This document shows, one piece after another, positions 26,668-36,057 of a stretch of DNA of 46,836 nt. The DNA is from an uncultured Clostridia bacterium. GTDB taxonomy: Bacteria > Bacillota > Clostridia > TANB77 > CAG-508. The notes beneath the pieces were generated by a model. The model did not search any database and was not told the DNA's origin. It saw only the letters and a list, made by a program, of their open reading frames with translations. The position numbers and the translations under genes are program-made. The first letter of the stretch is position 1. The number at the start of each line of letters is the position of its first letter. The DNA is taken from positions 1-46,836 of the forward strand of contig CAKPAX010000010.1 in the NCBI GenBank assembly GCA_934133175.1. The letters are read 5' to 3'.

Positions 26668-27853
26668 TCAAAATACTATTTTTTCATTAGTCCCTATATT
26701 TTCAAGTACTTCGTATGTAACATATACTTCTACATATTCTTCATTTTGGTATTTATTTATATTTCTTCCGAAGTATTTTACTTTTGTCTTCTATTTCTTG
26801 TTCAATTTCTTGTTGTAATTCTTCTATCCCTATGTTTGTAGCTTCATCAACATCATACACTATATTAGTTTTTTCTTTCTCTTTATATGTCAATTTTGTT
26901 ACAGAAATAGGTAAATATAGATTTGAAAATATTTTAAACTTTTTTTCTGCATTTATTGTATCATAAAATTCAAATTTTGAAACCCTTTTATTAAAATTTA
27001 TTTCAAAATTATTAATCTTGACCCCATATTTATTCTCTTCATTTCCTGTGTCCGTAAGCTTTTCTTGATTATAATATATTTTTTTTGATTTTGTATGCCA
27101 AACTTTTGCTTCAACATTGCCTATACTGTGTACATACCTTGTACCCGTATATTTTCCTTCCATTGTACCAGATATTAATACATCACCTTCTTTTACAGTA
27201 TCTCCAACATTTACCATAGCAGTTCCTTTTTGCGCATTTATTTTAGTTATAATTCCTGTTTTATTTGATATAATATTACAATATTCATTTGAATCTATTA
27301 TATCTGGCTTTTCTTCTGTTTTTACAACTTTAACAATTACATTTGTTCCTTTTAGTTCTATTCCCATCCATGCAACATCTTGTCTTTTTAATCTTATATT
27401 ATTTATTATATCTTTAGAATTTATTTTTGATTTTAACGTACCTATTTTTAAACCAGCCTCTTGTAAATCTTGTTCAATGTTTGAAAGTTCTTTTCCATCT
27501 TCTTCTTTAATTTCTACATTCCATATATAATTAGAACTAAAAACTATTAATAAAGAAACTATAATTAGAAAAAATGCAAATATTTTTCTTTTTTTATATC
27601 TATGTAAAACAAATGGCAATCCACTTTTCTTTTTTATTTTTACTTTACATTTAGTTTTTCTGGCCACATCTGATAATTGTTTAAAATCTTTTATTCCTAT
27701 ATTTAAATAAAGTTTTACATTTTTATCCCTTTTCAAATTCCATATTAATATCTTTTTATTTGTACATATATTTATAAATCTTTCTATATAATAACCTTCT
27801 ACACTAATCCTTAAATATCCAATTATATAACTAAAAATTATCTTTATAAACAT
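26668..27853 (-). CDS. yqfD: Sporulation protein YqfD, read by +1 shift at CGG
   Basis: Mother-cell sporulation protein with an N-terminal region (about residues 1-90), a membrane segment (KRKIFAFFLIIVSLLIVFSS, about 89-108) and a large extracytoplasmic domain. In the zero frame it ends early at about residue 366 (K-I-L-R-K-K-Y-K-stop, 26755-26753). At the preceding CTT CGG A (26773-26767) a +1 shift adds 33 residues, including YVEVYVTYEVLENIGTNEKI, the normal YqfD C-terminus, and stops at 26668. Total 394 aa agrees with the family (B. subtilis about 398). The next gene starts 12 bases after this second stop, not the first. Confidence 0.87.
26767..26773 (-). other. Candidate +1 recoding site CTT CGG A in yqfD
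   Basis: Codon 361 CTT and codon 362 CGG, followed by AAG in the zero frame. The +1 frame reads GGA AGA AAT ATA AAT and stays open for 33 codons with the conserved family ending. Confidence 0.72.
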
Positions 27854-27863
27854 TATTTCTCCT

Positions 27864-28142
27864 TTATCCTTCTGTTTTTTCTATTTCCATACTATCTATA
27901 TCTCCAATAATTTTTATGTCGTCACCAGTCATTTGTTCTAACTTTAAATTAAATCCATTTATATTAACAACTCCTATATGAGTATTTACTTTTACATAGT
28001 ATTCTTCATATTCCAAAATCCCTTTATAATTTTCTATTAACATTTCATTAAAACCTACTATTGTTATTTTAGGTTCATTTGTATAGATTTCTTTGGGCAT
28101 TTCCAAAATACTATCTATTTTTCTAAAATTATTCTTCTTCAT
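27864..28142 (-). CDS. yqfC: Sporulation protein YqfC
   Basis: Small protein of 92 aa in the standard yqfC-yqfD order. It has the YqfC-type pattern SILEMPKEIYTNEPKITIVG, then NYKGILEYEEYYVKVNTHIG and NGFNLKLEQMTGDDIKIIG, a beta-rich YabP/YqfC fold. Predicted to be sigma-E dependent in the mother cell, by analogy with Bacillus. It lies between the pdaA-like gene (16 bases) and yqfD (11 bases). Confidence 0.93.
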   Translation of the reverse strand: MKKNNFRKIDSILEMPKEIYTNEPKITIVGFNEMLIENYKGILEYEEYYVKVNTHIGVVNINGFNLKLEQMTGDDIKIIGDIDSMEIEKTEG

Positions 28143-28157
28143 TATTCCTCCTATGTT

Positions 28158-28973
28158 TTACTCAAACTCGTCTAAACTTTTAATTTCATATCCTTTATTT
28201 TTTATTTCTTTTATAATACTATCTAATATATTTGTATTCGTTTTTGAATTTCCATGTAATAACATTATCTCGCCATTGTGTAAATTTGATATTACCATCT
28301 CTTTTGCTTTTGCTTCATCTGGTTGATTTTTTTCATCCCAATCTTTATATGCAAAACTCCACATTACAGTTTTATATCCTAATGATTTTGTTATATTTAA
28401 AGTTCTTTCACTATATTCTCCCATAGGTGGTCTTATATATTTCATTTCATATGCAAACTTTTCATATATTGATTGATGTAATTTCATTACTTCTGTATTA
28501 ACTTGTTCATCACTTAATGATGGCATACTTTTGTGATTTACTGTATGATTTCCTACTATATGTCCTTCTTCTAACATTTGTTTTACCAATTGTTCTTGTG
28601 TGTTTAAATAATGTGCAGTTATAAAAAATGTAGCTTTTACATCATTTTGTTTTAATACTTCTAATATTTTGCTTGTATACCCTGCTTCATATCCTTCATC
28701 AAATGTTAAATATATAACTTTTTTCTCTTTATTTCCTACACATATACCATTGTTTTGTTCTAACACACTTTGATTTTTCTTTCCTACATCTGGTTGCTCA
28801 TTATTATTATTTCTTTTTATTCCCCATCCAATTTTCTGATTACTTAATGCATTCGAATTTGTAACAGTTGTATTTTTTTCTTCTGTATTGCTTAAATAAA
28901 TAGTACAAACAGAAAACATCGCTATTATTAAAATAGAAAATATAATTTTATATAATGAAGTTTTTTTATTCAT
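28158..28973 (-). CDS. pdaA: PdaA-type polysaccharide deacetylase
   Basis: NodB-family deacetylase that makes muramic delta-lactam in the spore cortex. It has an N-terminal membrane/signal segment (about residues 9-28), a Ser/Asn-rich linker, and then the NodB domain: LTFDEGYEAGYT (catalytic Asp), GHIVGNHTVNHKSMPSL (zinc His pair), YIRPPMGEYSERTL and the C-terminal IMLLHGNSKTNTN. The TFDEGYE and FSERTL-type motifs and DWDEKNQPD insertion point to the PdaA rather than the PdaB subgroup. First gene of the operon leading to yqfC, yqfD and ybeY. Confidence 0.88.
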   Translation of the reverse strand: MNKKTSLYKIIFSILIIAMFSVCTIYLSNTEEKNTTVTNSNALSNQKIGWGIKRNNNNEQPDVGKKNQSVLEQNNGICVGNKEKKVIYLTFDEGYEAGYTSKILEVLKQNDVKATFFITAHYLNTQEQLVKQMLEEGHIVGNHTVNHKSMPSLSDEQVNTEVMKLHQSIYEKFAYEMKYIRPPMGEYSERTLNITKSLGYKTVMWSFAYKDWDEKNQPDEAKAKEMVISNLHNGEIMLLHGNSKTNTNILDSIIKEIKNKGYEIKSLDEFE

Positions 28974-29041
28974 AATTCTCTCCTCATATCTTTTTTATAA
29001 ATTTTATGTTTTAATTTTTAGATTATTACTTTACAAAAAAA

Positions 29042-29072
29042 ATAAAGCCTAAGTTTTTTTCTTAGACTTCAT
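29042..29072 (-). terminator. Terminator after the adenylyltransferase gene
   Basis: On the minus strand AAGTCTAAG / CTTAGGCTT with an A7 loop, followed by TATTTTTTTT. It ends the unit that starts with the TetR/oleate hydratase genes. Confidence 0.8.
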
Positions 29073-29080
29073 CAAATTAT

Positions 29081-29548
29081 TTATAAATTTTTTATATCAT
29101 TATATACATCTTCATTTATAAACATTTTATATTTTTCTATATTTTTTCTAATATTTGTAGCAGAAATATTATATATTTTCCTTTCTGGATCTACTAATAC
29201 ATTTTCTATTTTAAGATAGTCAGCAACAAATTCTCCATATGGTTCACTACTATAAAAATAATTAACATTTTTATCTTTTATTATTTCATATAAATATTCC
29301 ATTTGAATTTTAACACTTTTTTCATCTAATCCATACTGCTTTGGACTATTATATGCTTCTAATATTTTTATATTAGGAAAATCATTCTTTATCCACTTTA
29401 TTTTTTTATTTATATCAATATATTCCGGTGTGTCATATACAACCACATAAAAATCGTCCATGTCTTTTAATGCTGTGGCTATTAAATATTTGTGTCCTAT
29501 ATGATATGGTGAAAACTTTCCTATTGTAAATCCAATTTTTTTATTCAT
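29081..29548 (-). CDS. NadR/NMNAT-like adenylyltransferase family protein
   Basis: Nucleotidyl transferase of the HxGH family (155 aa). The N-terminal GFTIGKFSPYHIGHKYLI contains HIGH (about residues 17-20) and the C-terminal SATNIRKNIEKY is the ISxTxxR/K motif that binds ATP. The middle FYSSEPYGEFVADYL resembles the NMN adenylyltransferase domain of NadR. Substrate not proven; nicotinamide mononucleotide is the best guess. The start is four bases from the end of the oleate hydratase gene, so they are likely co-transcribed. Confidence 0.8.
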   Translation of the reverse strand: MNKKIGFTIGKFSPYHIGHKYLIATALKDMDDFYVVVYDTPEYIDINKKIKWIKNDFPNIKILEAYNSPKQYGLDEKSVKIQMEYLYEIIKDKNVNYFYSSEPYGEFVADYLKIENVLVDPERKIYNISATNIRKNIEKYKMFINEDVYNDIKNL

Positions 29549-29551
29549 ATT

Positions 29552-31330
29552 TTATATTGCTCCATATTTTATTAATAATTTTTCTATTTCGGTACCTTTA
29601 ATCTTTTTTAGTCCCTCTTTTAGTGCTAATTTTTGTGGCAATGATAAATCCATTTCTGTAATTTTTTTGCCGTCATTTAATTTTACTGTTGCACTTATTA
29701 AATCTCTTATATCGTATACACTTCCCCATACTTCTGGAACTCCTCTATCTATATTGCATAATGTATATACTGCTTCCATTGCTGTTCTAATTGAATATTC
29801 TGTTGTAAATACTGTATCTCTTGGTGTTTCCGCATATTGTCCTATAAATGCTAAATTTACAGATCCATTTGGTACAACTAATGGTCTATCTCCATATCTT
29901 CTTGGTTCAAAAAATGATGTTACATATGGCATCATACATGGTGTTGTATTACATGCATTTTGTGCTAAATCCATAATTCTATCTTTTGGTATTCCTATAT
30001 GATATAGCCATTCAGCTGCAAGTTCAATACCAGTACATTGATACATAGGCTTATCTATAAAGTCTCCTTTATCATCCCAACAATTTAATCCATAAACCCA
30101 AATTAAGCAATCATCTTTTGCTTGTTCTCTAAATTGTCCTTGACGATTTATTGTCCAACTTATTAACCAAGATGAATCTTTACATGTTACAATTCCTCCT
30201 GTTACAACTTTACCAGAAAGTGGGTTACGATGACATATTTTTTCTATTGCATCTAGAATTTCTTTATTTGATGTTTCAACAGTCCAAGATTCCCAACTTG
30301 TTTCTCTTATATCCTTAAAAAACTTATCTGGATTTCCAAATGCTTTATCTTGTTTAGCCATATTTTTCCACAATTCTATTGATGGTCCTTCTCCATTTTT
30401 TATTTTCAACTCTGGAGCATGTGTTTGATCTCCATATGCTGAATTATCTCCTTGGCAACCATTTGTTACAAAAACCAAATCATTTTCTGTTAATTCTATT
30501 TTTTTATCTTCATTATTTTGAGTATAATAAATAACTTTAGCAAGTTTTATTTCTTCATTACAAGTACATTCAACATTTTTTACTGTGGTATCATATTCAA
30601 ATTTTACTCCTCTGTCTTTTAAATATTTAACCATTGGTAAAATCATTGATTCATATTGATTGTATCTTGTAAATCTTAATGCACTCAAGTCTGGTAATCC
30701 ATCTATATGGTGTATATATCTTTGTAAATATAATTTCATTTCCAATGCACTATGCCATTTTTCAAATGCAAACATTGTCTGCCAATAAATCCAGAAATTA
30801 GTTTTATAAAACTCTTCATCAAATAAATCATCAATTGTCTTATCTGCTAATTCCTCATCTGTTGCCATAAATAATTTTAATAATTCTTCTGTTGCTTTAG
30901 GATTCATTCCATATTTCTTATCTGTATGAGCATCTTGTCCTTGTTTTTCTGTTACACGACATAATGAATAATTTGGATCTTCTTTATTTACTTTGTAATA
31001 TTCAGAAAATATAGTTTCTCCTGGATTGTCTATTGATGGTATTGAACGAAATAAATCCCACATACATTCAAAGTGATTATCCATTTCACGTCCACCACGC
31101 ATAATATATCCTTTGTTTTTATCAAATATCCCATCACATGAGCCTCCTGGTAATGGTAAGTGCTCAAATAATGTTATATTTTCCCCTTTCATTTGAGCAT
31201 CTCTTACTAAAAAACAAGCTACTGATAATCCTCCTAATCCTGTTCCTACTATATAAGCTTTTTTATTTTCTATCCCCTCTGGTTTTTCTGCTTTTGCAAA
31301 AGCTTCATAATTTCCACTTGAATAATACAT
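29552..31330 (-). CDS. ohyA: Oleate hydratase (FAD-dependent)
   Basis: Adds water across the cis-9 double bond of oleic and related acids, a detoxification step in gut Firmicutes. The 592-aa chain shows the FAD Rossmann loop VGTGLGGLSVACFL (about residues 28-41), FEHLPLPGGSCDG, MRGGREMDNHFECMWDLF, and the C-terminal FTTEYSIRTAMEAVYTL, all typical of the family. RBS AGGAGG precedes the ATG. It is preceded by a sigma-A-like promoter and a long palindrome, and then by a TetR gene on the same strand. Confidence 0.95.
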   Translation of the reverse strand: MYYSSGNYEAFAKAEKPEGIENKKAYIVGTGLGGLSVACFLVRDAQMKGENITLFEHLPLPGGSCDGIFDKNKGYIMRGGREMDNHFECMWDLFRSIPSIDNPGETIFSEYYKVNKEDPNYSLCRVTEKQGQDAHTDKKYGMNPKATEELLKLFMATDEELADKTIDDLFDEEFYKTNFWIYWQTMFAFEKWHSALEMKLYLQRYIHHIDGLPDLSALRFTRYNQYESMILPMVKYLKDRGVKFEYDTTVKNVECTCNEEIKLAKVIYYTQNNEDKKIELTENDLVFVTNGCQGDNSAYGDQTHAPELKIKNGEGPSIELWKNMAKQDKAFGNPDKFFKDIRETSWESWTVETSNKEILDAIEKICHRNPLSGKVVTGGIVTCKDSSWLISWTINRQGQFREQAKDDCLIWVYGLNCWDDKGDFIDKPMYQCTGIELAAEWLYHIGIPKDRIMDLAQNACNTTPCMMPYVTSFFEPRRYGDRPLVVPNGSVNLAFIGQYAETPRDTVFTTEYSIRTAMEAVYTLCNIDRGVPEVWGSVYDIRDLISATVKLNDGKKITEMDLSLPQKLALKEGLKKIKGTEIEKLLIKYGAI

Positions 31331-31361
31331 AATAATTACCTCCTATATTTTTTTCAATATA

Positions 31362-31390
31362 GTAATAACATTTTGTATTTTTGATTTCAA
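31362..31390 (-). promoter_or_regulatory. Predicted promoter of the oleate hydratase gene
   Basis: On the minus strand, -35 TTGAAA (31390-31385), a 17-base spacer and -10 TATTAC (31367-31362; 4 of 6 matches). The ribosome-binding site follows about 20 bases later. The palindrome at 31403 lies just upstream of the -35. Confidence 0.5.
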
Positions 31391-31402
31391 TAAACAAATT
31401 TT

Positions 31403-31431
31403 AATCAATGATAAATTTTTTATCATTGATT
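31403..31431. promoter_or_regulatory. 29-bp perfect palindrome, candidate TetR operator
   Basis: 13-bp arms (AATCAATGATAAA / TTTATCATTGATT) around a 3-base centre, between the TetR stop and the ohyA promoter. There is no poly-T tract in the minus direction, so an operator is more likely than a terminator for the TetR gene. Role inferred from position and symmetry. Confidence 0.6.
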
Positions 31432-31447
31432 ATAAATTGATGTAAAA

Positions 31448-32026
31448 TTAATTATTGTCTTTGTTAAATTGTTCTAATGCTTCTATTATATTTCCATGAA
31501 CTAATATATTTAATTTATCTATAATAATTTTAGGATCTTCTTTCATATCTTCCTCTATCCAATCCAACATTATCCCTACAAAAGCATTTTTATAAAAATT
31601 TGCAATAAATTTTTTATCTTCTTCTTCTACTTTTATATTTTTAGATTTTTCGTTAATGACATCCATTATTAAATTATATGTTAATTCTTTTACAAATTTT
31701 TCTATATGTTCTCTACTAATATTTTTATATACATTCATTATAAATGGCTTATTTTCTAACACTGCTTCAAATATTTGATAATATCCTTCTTGCCAAGTGT
31801 CATATGTTTTCTTACCTTTTATTGCTTCTTTTGCATCTTCTAAGCACACCCATTCTATTAATTCATATATATCGTGGAAGTGATAATAAAATGTCATTCT
31901 ATTAATTCCACAATCGTTTGTTAATTCTTCTACTGTTATTTTATTTGCCTTTTTCTTTAATAGCATATTTTTTAGAGAATTTTCTAATGCTTTTTTTGTT
32001 AAATTTGACAATTTTATCATCTCCAA
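31448..32026 (-). CDS. TetR-family transcriptional regulator
   Basis: 192 aa. The N-terminal helix-turn-helix reads KITVEELTNDCGINRMTFYYHFHDIYELIEW (about residues 28-58, given here in abbreviated terms KITVEELTNDCGINR then MTFYYHF), the classic TetR recognition helix. The ligand domain is helical with no further assignable motif. Gene order (tetR then ohyA on the same strand) suggests a fatty-acid-sensing repressor of oleate hydratase, by analogy to other ohyA-associated regulators; this is inference. Confidence 0.88.
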   Translation of the reverse strand: MEMIKLSNLTKKALENSLKNMLLKKKANKITVEELTNDCGINRMTFYYHFHDIYELIEWVCLEDAKEAIKGKKTYDTWQEGYYQIFEAVLENKPFIMNVYKNISREHIEKFVKELTYNLIMDVINEKSKNIKVEEEDKKFIANFYKNAFVGIMLDWIEEDMKEDPKIIIDKLNILVHGNIIEALEQFNKDNN

Positions 32027-32059
32027 TTTTTATTTAGTATATATTATTTCTTAGTTTTT

Positions 32060-32503
32060 TTAGCCAAAAACAAAAAATTTTATTTTATTTAATATTCTCC
32101 TAAATAATTTTTCTTTTTTTAGTACTGGTAAATTATTATTTAAAGAATTTGGTTGTTTATTTCTTTTTTCAAATATTTTGTATATATCATTTTGTATATT
32201 TTCTTTCTTTTTATTTTCTTCTAATATCTTCTCTTCTTTATCTTTTATGGCAAATTCTCCTTTTTCTTTTTCTGTTGCCCAATAACTTCTATATATTAAT
32301 GCCAATATTGATTCTGTTTCTTCTAATAAATTTTGCTTGTCTATGTCTGTATCACATTTTATATTAGTTTTATATTCATTATTCATATTACTTTTTATAA
32401 AATCAATAAAATTTAATGGAATTTTACTTAATAATTCTTCATCCGTATTCTGCAATATCTCATAAACCTCTTTCAATGCATTTCCCATTTTTTCATCTGA
32501 CAT
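32060..32503 (-). CDS. Hypothetical protein, 147 aa, paired with amidoligase
   Basis: The N-terminal segment (EVYEILQNTDEELLSKIP, then NFIDFIKSN) and ESILALIYRSYW resemble a family of short clostridial proteins of unknown function that I know only as hypothetical. The C-terminal third is Lys/Asn rich with a final hydrophobic IKFFVFG. It overlaps the upstream amidoligase gene by 11 bases, so the two are probably translationally coupled. Function unknown. Confidence 0.7.
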   Translation of the reverse strand: MSDEKMGNALKEVYEILQNTDEELLSKIPLNFIDFIKSNMNNEYKTNIKCDTDIDKQNLLEETESILALIYRSYWATEKEKGEFAIKDKEEKILEENKKKENIQNDIYKIFEKRNKQPNSLNNNLPVLKKEKLFRRILNKIKFFVFG

Positions 32504-33602
32504 TAGAATATTCTCCTTCTTCTTTTGTTTTTACTAAATTATTTTTTATTTTCAAAAAAACATTATGAACATCCTTGCCCAATGTTCTTTCTGTAATATT
32601 TTTAAATTGTTCTCTTTTAAATCTGTTTTGAGCAAATCCCTTTTTATAATTTTTATTAAATACATTAGCCTTATTAACAGATTCCCATCGATCCATGTAA
32701 ATTTGTTTATCTTCTTCGTTATCTATTACTAAATTTAAAAATCTCTCAGCCTTTTCTTTTTCGCTTATTTCTGTCTTATAAAATTCTGTTAATTTTTTTT
32801 CATATTTAAATGGTTCTTCTGTTATTCCTATAGCTGTATTTATTAATGAAGAATATAAAAACACATTTTGTTTTATAATTTCTGGGTCTAGTGTTCCATT
32901 AGCCATTCTAAATTCTATAGTATTTTTTTTACTATTTCCTATATTAGTTAAGTTTAATCCAGCATAACGTCTTTCATCAATTTTATATTTACTAGCTAAC
33001 ATTCTTAGTTTTCCAAATTTTTTGTATGATACTTTTAATGTTCCATCTTCTATTTTTTTTAATATTTTCTTTCCTGTAGGTGCAGCCATACCATTTCTCC
33101 ACAATGCAGAAATCAAATGCATTCCTTTGAAATCTTTATTTATTGCTTTAGTTCTTATTGGATTATTTTTATCATTACACATTTTATATATTAGTTCTTC
33201 TGACTCAGCATATAAACGTAAAAAATTTTTCATTCTTTGTGGATTTTTTGCTAAACAATCAGCATCAAAATGAATATGTAATCCACATTTATCATCAGCA
33301 ATAACTTGTTCACCTTGTTTTCTCGGAAATTTCTTTATATGCTCACATATATCGCAAATATCCTTCCATGTTTTTTCCGTATCTGTTAAAACTGGAGATA
33401 CTAACTCTGCCCCACCTTCTTTTACTAATTGTTCTTCCTTTTTTGATGCCATTTTCCAATTTTTACTTTCTATGTATTCAGCACTTTTTCCTACATATAA
33501 TCCATTTTTTCCTTTTGTTTTTACATTAAAAGCTTCTATTTCTATTCCAAATTTTAAATAATCTGGAAGTTCTAATATTTCAAAATCTTTCGTAAGCTTC
33601 AT
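32493..33602 (-). CDS. Amidoligase-family (COOH-NH2 ligase) protein
   Basis: 369 aa, ATP-dependent carboxylate-amine ligase type. It has the PF12224-like pattern KFGIEIEAFNVKTKGK near the N-terminus, EGGAELVSPVLTDTEKTW (about residues 64-81) and CGLHIHFDADCL (about 106-117), with later ISALWRNGM and NTIEFRMANGTLDPEI. This matches the glutamine-synthetase-like fold of amidoligases, which make amide links in peptides or surface polymers. The substrate is unknown. It overlaps the 147-aa gene by 11 bases. Confidence 0.83.
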   Translation of the reverse strand: MKLTKDFEILELPDYLKFGIEIEAFNVKTKGKNGLYVGKSAEYIESKNWKMASKKEEQLVKEGGAELVSPVLTDTEKTWKDICDICEHIKKFPRKQGEQVIADDKCGLHIHFDADCLAKNPQRMKNFLRLYAESEELIYKMCNDKNNPIRTKAINKDFKGMHLISALWRNGMAAPTGKKILKKIEDGTLKVSYKKFGKLRMLASKYKIDERRYAGLNLTNIGNSKKNTIEFRMANGTLDPEIIKQNVFLYSSLINTAIGITEEPFKYEKKLTEFYKTEISEKEKAERFLNLVIDNEEDKQIYMDRWESVNKANVFNKNYKKGFAQNRFKREQFKNITERTLGKDVHNVFLKIKNNLVKTKEEGEYSNVR

Positions 33603-33797
33603 TTTTTCTCTCTTTCTTTAAATATGATATCTTAAGTATATCATATTTTTTATATTTTCTACACTAAAAAACAAAATTATTATTTTAATTAGAACTATTT
33701 TTATTAATTTACAATTTATTTCATATTAATTATTTGTTTTTTCTTGTCTATTGTTGTCTTATACGGTTATTTTTTGTAAAATTATTCCAATTTTATA

Positions 33798-33826
33798 TTG
33801 ACAACTTAATTATTTTGGATTATATT
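33798..33826 (+). promoter_or_regulatory. Strong sigma-A promoter of agrA-agrC
   Basis: TTGACA (33798-33803), 17-base spacer, TATATT (33821-33826). The gap 33603-33917 (315 bases) upstream of agrA otherwise holds only AT-rich sequence and a tandem TTGTCT / TTGTCT pair near 33744-33760 that might be a regulator site. Confidence 0.75.
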
Positions 33827-33917
33827 GTTACTATTATTGGAAAAAAAAGGTAATTTTACAACATACGTAGAAAATTGCTTAATATATATAAATGTAGTAC
33901 TAAGGAGAGATTATTCA

Positions 33918-34625
33918 ATGTTAAACTTTATAATTTGTGATGATAATCAAATTATTTTAGACAAATTAGAAAAAATTTTAAACGATATTTTTTCTAAAAA
34001 TGGTTTTGAAGCAAAAATCGCTTTTAAGTCTACTAATGTAGATGACGTTCTTGACTTTGTTAAATGTAACAAAGTCGATGTTTTAATTTTAGATATTAAT
34101 TTAAAAGCAAAAATTACTGGATTAGAATTAGCTCAAAAAGTAAGAGAATTTAATAAGGATTGTTATTTGATATTTACAACAGGACACCTAGAATATGCAA
34201 TGCTTGCTTATAAATTTAAAACTTTTGATTACTTAGCAAAACCTATTACTTCCGAAAGACTAGAAGATACAATTATAAGATTATTTGATGATATTTTTGG
34301 TAGAACTAAAAAATATTTAAAGATTGATAATAAAAATACTTTGGTTAATGAAGCTGACATTCAATATATAAAAAGAGAAGGTATGAGACTTGTTTACCAT
34401 ACTAGTGATATGGATTATTTTACATATGGTTCTTTTAATAAAATACAACCCTTACTACCCGAAAATTTTATAAGATGTCACAAATCTTATATAGTAAATA
34501 TAAATAATGTAAAAAATTATGATGCTACCACTAATACTATTAGTTTTGGTAATAGTGTTTCTTGTGCTGTTGGTCCTAAATATAAAAAGATAATTATGGA
34601 GGTGCTAAACAATCATGGAAATTAG
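33918..34625 (+). CDS. AgrA-like LytTR response regulator
   Basis: 235 aa. Receiver domain with the acidic pair C-D-D-N at about residues 7-10, phospho-acceptor Asp59 (VLILDINL), Thr in FTTGH and Lys in YLAKP; LytTR DNA-binding domain in the second half (YIKREGMRLVYHT, FIRCHKSYIVNI). ATG 33918 with AAGGAGAGA is chosen over the upstream in-frame ATG at 33825, which overlaps the promoter. The next gene overlaps the 3' end by 11 bases. Likely senses with AgrC and controls its own locus. Confidence 0.9.
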   Translation: MLNFIICDDNQIILDKLEKILNDIFSKNGFEAKIAFKSTNVDDVLDFVKCNKVDVLILDINLKAKITGLELAQKVREFNKDCYLIFTTGHLEYAMLAYKFKTFDYLAKPITSERLEDTIIRLFDDIFGRTKKYLKIDNKNTLVNEADIQYIKREGMRLVYHTSDMDYFTYGSFNKIQPLLPENFIRCHKSYIVNINNVKNYDATTNTISFGNSVSCAVGPKYKKIIMEVLNNHGN

Positions 34626-35958
34626 TAATATATGGACTGCATTGTCCACTGAAAATCCCGAACTCGTAACTCTCATTTTGCATATAGCAATGTTTATAGA
34701 AAGCTATTTATCTTTAAATTTATTTTTGTCAATATTTAATATAGAATCAACAAGAAGGCAAAGATTATTATATGTGTTATTATTTGGCTTTGAAGGTACT
34801 ATAAGTTCATTAATTATACCTTCTCCATATAATTTAATAACAAATTATTTAATTTTATTTCTAATTATATATTTTATTTTCAAAATACAACCCCTAAAAG
34901 TTATATTTTGTATGATTGTACCATTTATACTTTTCACACTTGTAGGAAGCTTAATTATAAACCCATATTTAACATTTTTTAATATTACATATGAACAAAT
35001 TGAAAATATACCTATTTATAGATTAGGATACTTGGCAATAATGTACTCAATTATTTGTTTAATAATTGGAATAATTAGATGTAAAAATTTAAAAATAACT
35101 ATATTAGAAGAACTTGATAAAAAAACAAAAATTATTATATTTTCTAATATGATATTAGGCTTTATCGTTTTATGTATTCAAGTATTTATAACAGTTTATT
35201 ATATTAATATTTTGCCACTTTTAATTACTTTTTTAAACTTTATTGCATTACTTTCATATTTTTTCATAAGTACATATAGTTTAACAAGGGTAACTAAATT
35301 ATATAAAACACAAAAACAATTAGAAAATTCAGAAGCATATAATAAATCTTTATCAATATTACATGATAATATTAGATGTTTTAAACATGATTTTGATAAT
35401 ATTGTTGCAACAATTGGTGGATATGTAAAAACAAATGATATGGAAGGACTAAAAAAATACTATTATCAATTAGAAGATGATTGTCAAAGAGTTAATAACA
35501 TTGCAACATTAAGCCCAGAAATAATAAATAATCCTGGAGTATATTCAATACTTAGTTCTAAATATCATAAAGCAGATGAAAAAAATATTAAAATTAATTT
35601 AGAATTTTTCTTAGATTTAAATACACTTAATATGAAAATTTATGAATTTACTAGAATGTTTGGTATACTTTTAGATAATGCAATAGAAGCAACTTCTGAA
35701 TGTGAAGAAAAACTTATAAATATCAAATTTAGAAATGAACCAAATAAAAATAGACAACTTGTAATTGTAGAAAATACTTTTAACGATAAAAATTTAAATA
35801 TTGATGAAATTTTTCAAAAAGGTGTATCTGGAAAAGAAAATCATACAGGACTTGGATTATGGGAAGTAAGAAAAATATTAAAGAAAAATAATAATTTAAA
35901 TTTATATACTAAAAAAGATAATAATTTATTTATACAACAACTTGAAATTTATTATTAA
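34615..35958 (+). CDS. AgrC-like peptide-sensor histidine kinase
   Basis: 447 aa. N-terminal sensor with six or seven hydrophobic segments (about residues 15-230), then the dimerisation helix with the likely phospho-His258 (NIRCFKHDFDNIV) and a GHKL ATPase domain: N-box LLDNAIEATSE, G-box GLGLWEVRKIL. HPK10-type His context (H-D-F) is standard for AgrC. It overlaps agrA by 11 bases and is followed by a terminator. It converges with agrD-agrB on the other strand. Confidence 0.9.
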   Translation: MEISNIWTALSTENPELVTLILHIAMFIESYLSLNLFLSIFNIESTRRQRLLYVLLFGFEGTISSLIIPSPYNLITNYLILFLIIYFIFKIQPLKVIFCMIVPFILFTLVGSLIINPYLTFFNITYEQIENIPIYRLGYLAIMYSIICLIIGIIRCKNLKITILEELDKKTKIIIFSNMILGFIVLCIQVFITVYYINILPLLITFLNFIALLSYFFISTYSLTRVTKLYKTQKQLENSEAYNKSLSILHDNIRCFKHDFDNIVATIGGYVKTNDMEGLKKYYYQLEDDCQRVNNIATLSPEIINNPGVYSILSSKYHKADEKNIKINLEFFLDLNTLNMKIYEFTRMFGILLDNAIEATSECEEKLINIKFRNEPNKNRQLVIVENTFNDKNLNIDEIFQKGVSGKENHTGLGLWEVRKILKKNNNLNLYTKKDNNLFIQQLEIYY

Positions 35959-35968
35959 TAATTACAAA

Positions 35969-36003
35969 AAAATAACAACCTTTTAAAGGTTGTTATTTTT
36001 TTG
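35969..36003. terminator. Bidirectional terminator between agrC and agrD
   Basis: AACAACCTTT / AAAGGTTGTT stem with a poly-A run before and a poly-T run after, serving both convergent units. Confidence 0.88.
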
Positions 36004-36057
36004 TAAAATATTTTTTATTTTATAATATTTGCTAAGTAGCATTATAAAATACTTTTT

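Noticed and set aside
21994..26773. prfB-type P-site slippage as the shift mechanism
   Set aside because: Only recO has an SD-like AGGG nearby. The P-site codons (TAT, AAG, CTT) differ and mostly re-pair poorly in +1, so a common slip of the P-site tRNA is unlikely.
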